Shown here piece by piece: positions 58,958 through 64,000 of a stretch of DNA of 64,000 nt. Made by a program: the position numbers and the translations under genes. Position 1 is the first letter of the stretch, and every line of letters begins with the position of its first letter. The notes under the pieces were generated by a model that saw only the letters and a list, made by a program, of their open reading frames with translations, was not told the DNA's origin and made no database searches. The DNA lies in NCBI RefSeq assembly GCF_002288925.2, contig NW_022098004.1:12004177-12068176 (forward strand), given 5' to 3'. The stretch comes from Delphinapterus leucas (lineage: Eukaryota > Chordata > Mammalia > Artiodactyla > Monodontidae).

Positions 58958-59242
58958 TTCTCTATTGAGGTTATATCACAAGAACAGAGGAGTCAATTTG
59001 AAGAGGCTCCAATTGACCAAACAAAGTATTGATAAAAATAAAAATACATCAGATATGTTAAACTGCAAAGAATAAAAACACACCAAAAATGTTAAAAATT
59101 CATGAGTTTGAAATGTTACTAAAACAGAAAAAAGTAAAACCTTCATCAGTCACCTTTAAAAAATGCTAAGGAATCAACTCTTTTTTCTGAAAACTGGTAA
59201 ATAAAGCAAATAAATTAAATATTGAATCTGCTTTTCTTTTCT
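58958..59242. other. No recognised feature
   Basis: AT-rich gap between Tigger and an antisense L1 end. Nothing seen. Confidence 0.5.
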
Positions 59243-59440
59243 TTTTCTTTTTTTAACTTTTTATTTTATGGTGGAGTATAGTTGATTAACAATGTTGTGA
59301 TTGTTTCAGGTGTACAGCAAAGTGATTCAGTTTTACATATACATGTATCTATTCTTTTTCAAATTCTTTTCCCATTTAGGTTGTTACATAATATTGAGCA
59401 GAGTTCCCCGTGCTATACAGTAGGTCCTTGCTGGTTACCT
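59243..59440 (-). mobile_element. Old L1 3' end, antisense
   Basis: 'tttttattttatggtggagt', 'tgtttcaggtgtacagcaaa' and 'gtgctatacagtaggtcctt' are the complement of an old L1 3'UTR. It stops at the SINE on the right. Confidence 0.88.
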
Positions 59441-59444
59441 TCTT

Positions 59445-59772
59445 TTTTTTTGGCTGTGTTGGGTCTTCATTGCTGCACACGAGCTTTCTCTAGGTGTGGC
59501 GAGCGAGGGCTACTCTTCGTTGCAGTGCACGGGCTTCCCGTTGTGGTTGCTTCTCTTGTTGCGGAGCACAGGCTCTAGGCACACAGGCTCCAGTAGTTGT
59601 GGCATGCAGGCTCAGTAGTTGTGGCTCCCAGGCTCTAGAGCGCAGGTTCAGTAGTTGTGGTGCATGGGCTTAGTTGCTCCGCAGCATGTGGGATCTCCCC
59701 GGACCAGAGATCGAACCCGTGTCCCCTGCATTGGCAGGTGGACTCTCAACCACTGCGCCACCAGGGAAGCCC
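59445..59772 (-). mobile_element. CHR-type SINE, long form
   Basis: The T-rich end is at the left and the tRNA-Glu head at the right ('gccaccagggaagccc'). It abuts the old L1 end. No target duplication was recognised. Confidence 0.94.
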
Positions 59773-60914
59773 ACCAGATACTTTATTAGGAAATTTTTCT
59801 CTCTATGGAATCACTCCGAGTACTATAGGAAGAGGAAATGATTGAATAGGAACATTTGCAAACTCCTAACGAAGACAGGCAATGGTCATGAATGGCTTCA
59901 AGCAGTCCCAAAGAGAAGACAACCAGACACCTTGTACCTGATGACAAAAATGCATAACACCATTTATGAAATACTTTTGCCAATAATATCAAACCTAAAT
60001 CAAGTCAAGCTTCTCAATATAATTATTAATATTCTGGGAAAAGAGTAGACAGAAGAAGACACTTTCTGACATCATTAAAATGCAATTTGTAAAATCCAAA
60101 CAATAATAAGGACAATAGATAAGTGTATTTTTACACCTTTTTTTTACACTTGTATAACCAACAAAAAATAAAGACGTTTTGAAAATATAAAAAGGCAATA
60201 TAACAAAAAAGAACCTTGGTTTACTTGTGATATTATTATCACCTTAACAAAGAGATTGTCTCCTTGAAAGATTATTCACCAAAAAATATCTTGAAGAATG
60301 AATTGTATTGGTGCATTTATACTTAGTCACAGATTATAGGCTCCTTGACTTAGGGTCCTACGAACAGAGAAATTCAAGAATGAAGTCTTAAAGGCTATTG
60401 TCAATGGAAGACCTGATAGTAATAAGTAAAAAGTGTCTTTAAATTTATATCTGAAAATGTTACACACTGAAAAAAGCTTATAAATTTGCAAAATTCTCAT
60501 TTAAATTTGATATATACATGTTTAAAATCAGGTCCAAATGTATTTGTGCTAGCCCAGCTTCCTGCAGGTCCCTATGGAGCGCAAGTCACTGCTGTGCATT
60601 GTCAGGGCAAATTCAGCAAGGAAGCAGCACCAAAGAGCAAAGGCAATGGATCTGAGTCCTAAAGCAGGAGGCTAAAAGTCGTTGGCAAGATGTAAATAAG
60701 TGTCATGCATGCTGACTCATGTTAGGGCCTTCTGGTTTTTTATTCTATTAATTCTATTTCATTATTTAACTCTCTTTTGCATAACCAAAAAAAGATACCT
60801 TTGTAAGTCTTTGGCACCCTCTTTTGGACAACGTGATTATTTCAAAACTGAAATTTGTTTCAATGAAAAGGATTTCTGAGTACTTTATAGGCAAATTGAA
60901 ATCAGACATATTTT
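59773..60914. other. No recognised feature
   Basis: No repeat family or gene recognised. Confidence 0.5.
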
Positions 60915-61030
60915 TATGTATTTTTGGGGTTTTTTTATAATTAATAGACTTTACTTTTAGAGCAGTTTTAGATTTGCAGAAAAATCCACCAGATAATACA
61001 AAGTCCCCATATACTCCCCTCCCACACTTA

Positions 61031-61385
61031 GGTGGTGCAGTGGTTAAAAATCCGCCTGCCAAAAAAAAAAAAAAATCCGCCTGCCAATGCAGGGGGACAC
61101 GGGTTCAATCCCTGGTCCAGGAAGATCCCACATGCCACAGAGCAACAAAGCCCGTGTGCCACAACTACTGAGCCTGCACTCTACAGCCCACAAGCCACAA
61201 CTACTGAGCCCGTGCACCACAACTACTGAAGCCCACGCACCTAGAGCCCGTGCTCCACAACAAGAGAAGCCATCGCAATGAGAAACCTGTGCACCACGAT
61301 AAAGAGCAGCCCCTGCTCGCCTCAACTAGAGAAAGCCTGCGTACAGCAACGAAGACCCAATGCAACCAAAAATAAATAAATTTTT
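61031..61385 (+). mobile_element. CHR-type SINE, long form, with internal poly(A) insertion
   Basis: The first ten or so bases of the head are missing. A stretch of 10 to 15 A residues lies between two copies of aaaaatccgcctgcc (61046-61060 and 61071-61085). The rest is the usual body with an A-rich tail. Confidence 0.93.
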
Positions 61386-62921
61386 TAAAATCCCTTGTGC
61401 TTCATCCTTCCTCCCTTCCCCCCAACCCCTGTAACCACTGATCTTTCTACTGTCTCTATAGTTTTTTGTGTCTCTGTAGTTTTCCACAGTGACAAATAGT
61501 GGATAATAAAATATGTATCCTTTTCAGACTGCCTTCTTTCACATAGCAATATGCATTTAAGAGTCTTCCGTAACTTTTTGCGGTTTGATAGTTCATTTCT
61601 TCTTGTCACTGAATAATACTGATTCCATTGTATGGATGTGCCAACGTTTATCCCTTTCCTATTGGTGAACATCTTGATCGCTTCCGGTTTTGGTAATTAT
61701 GAATAAAACTGCCATAAACATTTCTGTGCAGGTTTTGTGTGTGTGTTTATGGAGTTTTCATTTGGGTAAATGCCAAGGAGTTTGATTGCTGGATTATATG
61801 GTAAGATAACGTTTAACTTTGTAAGAAACTGTCAAATTGTCTTCCAAAGTGATTGTACCATTTTGCATTCATACTAGCAATGAATGAGAGTTTCTGTTGT
61901 CTTCATTCTCACCAGCTTTTGTATTGTAAATTTTTGGGATTTTAACCATGCATATTTGGGACAACTCCTATTTGGTCATGATGTATAATTTTTTATTCAT
62001 TGTTGGATTCAATTTGCTAATATTTTGTTGAGGACTTTTGCATGTTTGTTCAGAAGTGATACTGGTCTCTGGTTTTCCTTTCTTATAATGTTGTTACCTG
62101 GTTTGGGGGATTAGTGTAATGCTACCTTCACAGGATATGTTAGAAAGTATTCCCTCTGCTTCTATTTCCTGGATGAGGTTGCAGAGAATTGGTGTCATTT
62201 CTTCTTTAAATGTTTGGCAAAATTCACCAGTGAAATCATTTAGAACTACTGCTTTCATTTTTGGAATTTTATTTATTAGTAATTCAAAATCCTTAATATA
62301 TATAGTCCTATTCAGACTATCTATTTCTTTTTGAGTTTCAGTAGTTTCTGTCCAATTGGTCCATTTTATCTAAGTTATCAAATTTGTGCGCATAGAGTTA
62401 TATACAATACTCCTTTATTATCCTTTTATTGTCCATGAGATTAGTAGTGATCAGTTTTATCCATTTTTTACTTCATGTATTCTGATGCTCTATTGTTAGG
62501 AACATGCATATTAAGGATTGTTAATGACTTCTTGGAGAATCAACCCTGTTTTAATTATGTAATACCTCTTTTTATCCCTGATAACTTTCCTTGTTCTGAA
62601 GTCTGCTTTGCTTAAAAGTAACATAGTTATTCCAGTTTTGTTTTGATTGATGTTAAGATGGTATAACTTTCTATATCCCTTTACTCTTCATTTATCTGCA
62701 TCTTTATATTTTAAAGGGCTTACTTATAGACAATAGGTATATGGGCCTTGTTTTTTTATCCACTTTGACAATTCCTGTTATTTTAATTGGTATATGTAGA
62801 CCATTCACATTTAAAGTGATTATTGATATAGGTGGATTAAAATCTACCATATTTCTATTTGTTGCACTTTTTCTTGCTCTTTTGTTTTAATCTTCCCCTC
62901 TTTTTCTGCCTCTCTTGTTTT

Positions 62922-63269
62922 TGGGGGGGTTTTTATTTATTTATTTATTTTTGGCTGTGTTGGGTCTTCGCTGCTGCACGCAGTCTTTCTCTAGTTACAG
63001 CAAGCGGGGGCTACTCTGTTGCAGTGCGCAGGCTTCTCACTGCGGTGGCTTCTCATTGCAGAGCACGGGCTCTAGGTGCACGGGCTTCAGTAGTTGCGGC
63101 ACACAGGCTCGGTAGTTGTGGCTCACGGGCTCTAGACCACAGGCTCAGTAGTTGTGGCGCACGGGCTTAGTTGCTCCACAGCATGTGGGATCTTCCCAGA
63201 CCAGGGATCGAACCCGTGTCCCCTGCATTGGCAGGCGGGTTCTCAACCACTGCACCACCAGGGAAGCCC
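62922..63269 (-). mobile_element. CHR-type SINE, long form
   Basis: The T-rich (TTTA)n end is at the left and the head at the right. The duplication ctgcctctcttgtttt (62906-62921) and ctgcctctctggtttt (63270-63285) has one mismatch. It is inserted in the antisense L1. Confidence 0.95.
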
Positions 63270-64000
63270 CTGCCTCTCTGGTTTTAATTGAGCATTTTCT
63301 ATGATTCCATTTTCTCTGCCCTCCTAACATATTATACTTCTTTTTAAAATTTTTTTTCTGGTTGCCATAAAATTTACAGTATTCATTTACAACTAATCCA
63401 AATCCACTTTCAAATAACACTATAGCACTTCATGAGTACTGCAGGTATCTTGTAACAGAATATTCTCAATTCTCCCTCCCATCCCTTATAACATTGCTAT
63501 CACTTCACTTATCCCTATCTATAATCGCCTAATATGTTGCTATTACTTGAACAGCTATTTATCTATTGGATCAATTAAGAATAACAAAAATAAAAGATCC
63601 TATTTCACCCTCATATATTCCTTCCCTGATCCAATTCCTTTCCTTATGTACATCTGAGTGCCTGACCTACATCATTTTCCTTCTCAGAACTTCTCTTTAA
63701 CATTTCTTGTAAGGCAGGTCTACTGTCAACAATTTTCATCAGCTTTCTTTATCTGAGAAAGTCTTTATTTCTCTTTCACTTTTGAAGGATGATTTGTCTA
63801 GATACAAAATTCTAGGTTGGTGGATTTTTTTTTAAACACTTTAAACAATTTCACTACATTCTCTCCTTGTGTGCATGGTTTCTGAACAAGGAGTTCGATG
63901 TAAGCCTTATACAGCTTCCTCTATAGATTAGTCCCCCATCCTCCTGACTTTGATTTTCTGTCGTTTGAATATGATATGAACAGGTATAAATTTTTTGATA

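Larger units (their letters stand above)
60915..64000 (-). mobile_element. Old L1, antisense, running off the window end
   Basis: The plus strand reads as antisense L1: 3'UTR-like 'taattaatagactttacttt', then the ORF2 end ('ttcacatagcaatatgcatt', 'tatgaataaaactgccataa'), the RT region near 62110-62350, then the 5' part ('acatttcttgtaaggcaggt', 'cagaaagtctttatttctc'-like). It contains SINEs at 61031-61385 and 62922-63269. About 250 bases of expected 3'UTR seem to be missing at the first SINE. No frame is intact. Confidence 0.8.

Noticed and set aside
1446..63269. tRNA genes suggested by the many 'ggttcgagccc' B boxes.
   Set aside because: All lie in CHR SINE heads. The tRNA-derived part is followed by SINE body and tail, and the cloverleaf is decayed.

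Overview
This is a 64 kb stretch of mammalian nuclear DNA with no gene I can defend. It looks like an intergenic or intronic segment from a cetacean, probably a toothed whale. The main reason is about two dozen copies of a tRNA-Glu-derived SINE of the CHR type, in forms of roughly 115, 205 and 320 bp. The L1 elements are also of the cetartiodactyl kind. BovB and Bov-A elements, expected at this density in a ruminant, were not seen. Family and subfamily names come from recognising the sequence, not from a database search.

Layout: an old L1 fragment carrying a polypurine tract and a SINE (100-1768); quiet DNA with a hAT relic, a 120-bp L1 3' end and a short SINE (1769-6890); a full-length but inactivated L1 (about 6893-12772); an 81-bp mariner-type palindrome (13481-13561); a mostly unique region with microsatellites and MIR fragments (13562-19570); SINE and L1 fragments (19587-30720); an AT-rich region without clear repeats (30719-33236); a 5'-truncated young L1 (33237-34513); a MaLR retroviral relic (37020-38100) beside an old dispersed repeat that has been split by a 3.3-kb nest of L1s and SINEs (38190-42310); quiet DNA with SINEs, MIRs and a MER20-like element (42310-56850); a Tigger DNA transposon interrupted by a nested SINE pair and by a solo LTR (56854-58957); and an antisense old L1 carrying two SINEs that runs off the end of the window (60915-64000).

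All long open frames belong to mobile-element proteins or are chance openings. The full-length L1 has two in-frame stops in ORF1. Its ORF2 has four premature stops and six single-base frameshifts. The Tigger transposase keeps only its N-terminal DNA-binding part. One minus-strand block (46254-46672) reads like a broken protein-coding fragment that I cannot identify.

The most interesting signal is how the repeats interact. The SINE has an A-rich site just behind its first promoter box that resembles an L1 endonuclease target. Four SINE copies in this window carry a later insertion at exactly that position. Other notable items are a multi-level insertion stack with readable target-site duplications, a hairpin resembling the mariner-derived miR-2284/2285 precursors of cattle, and a clean solo LTR inside Tigger.
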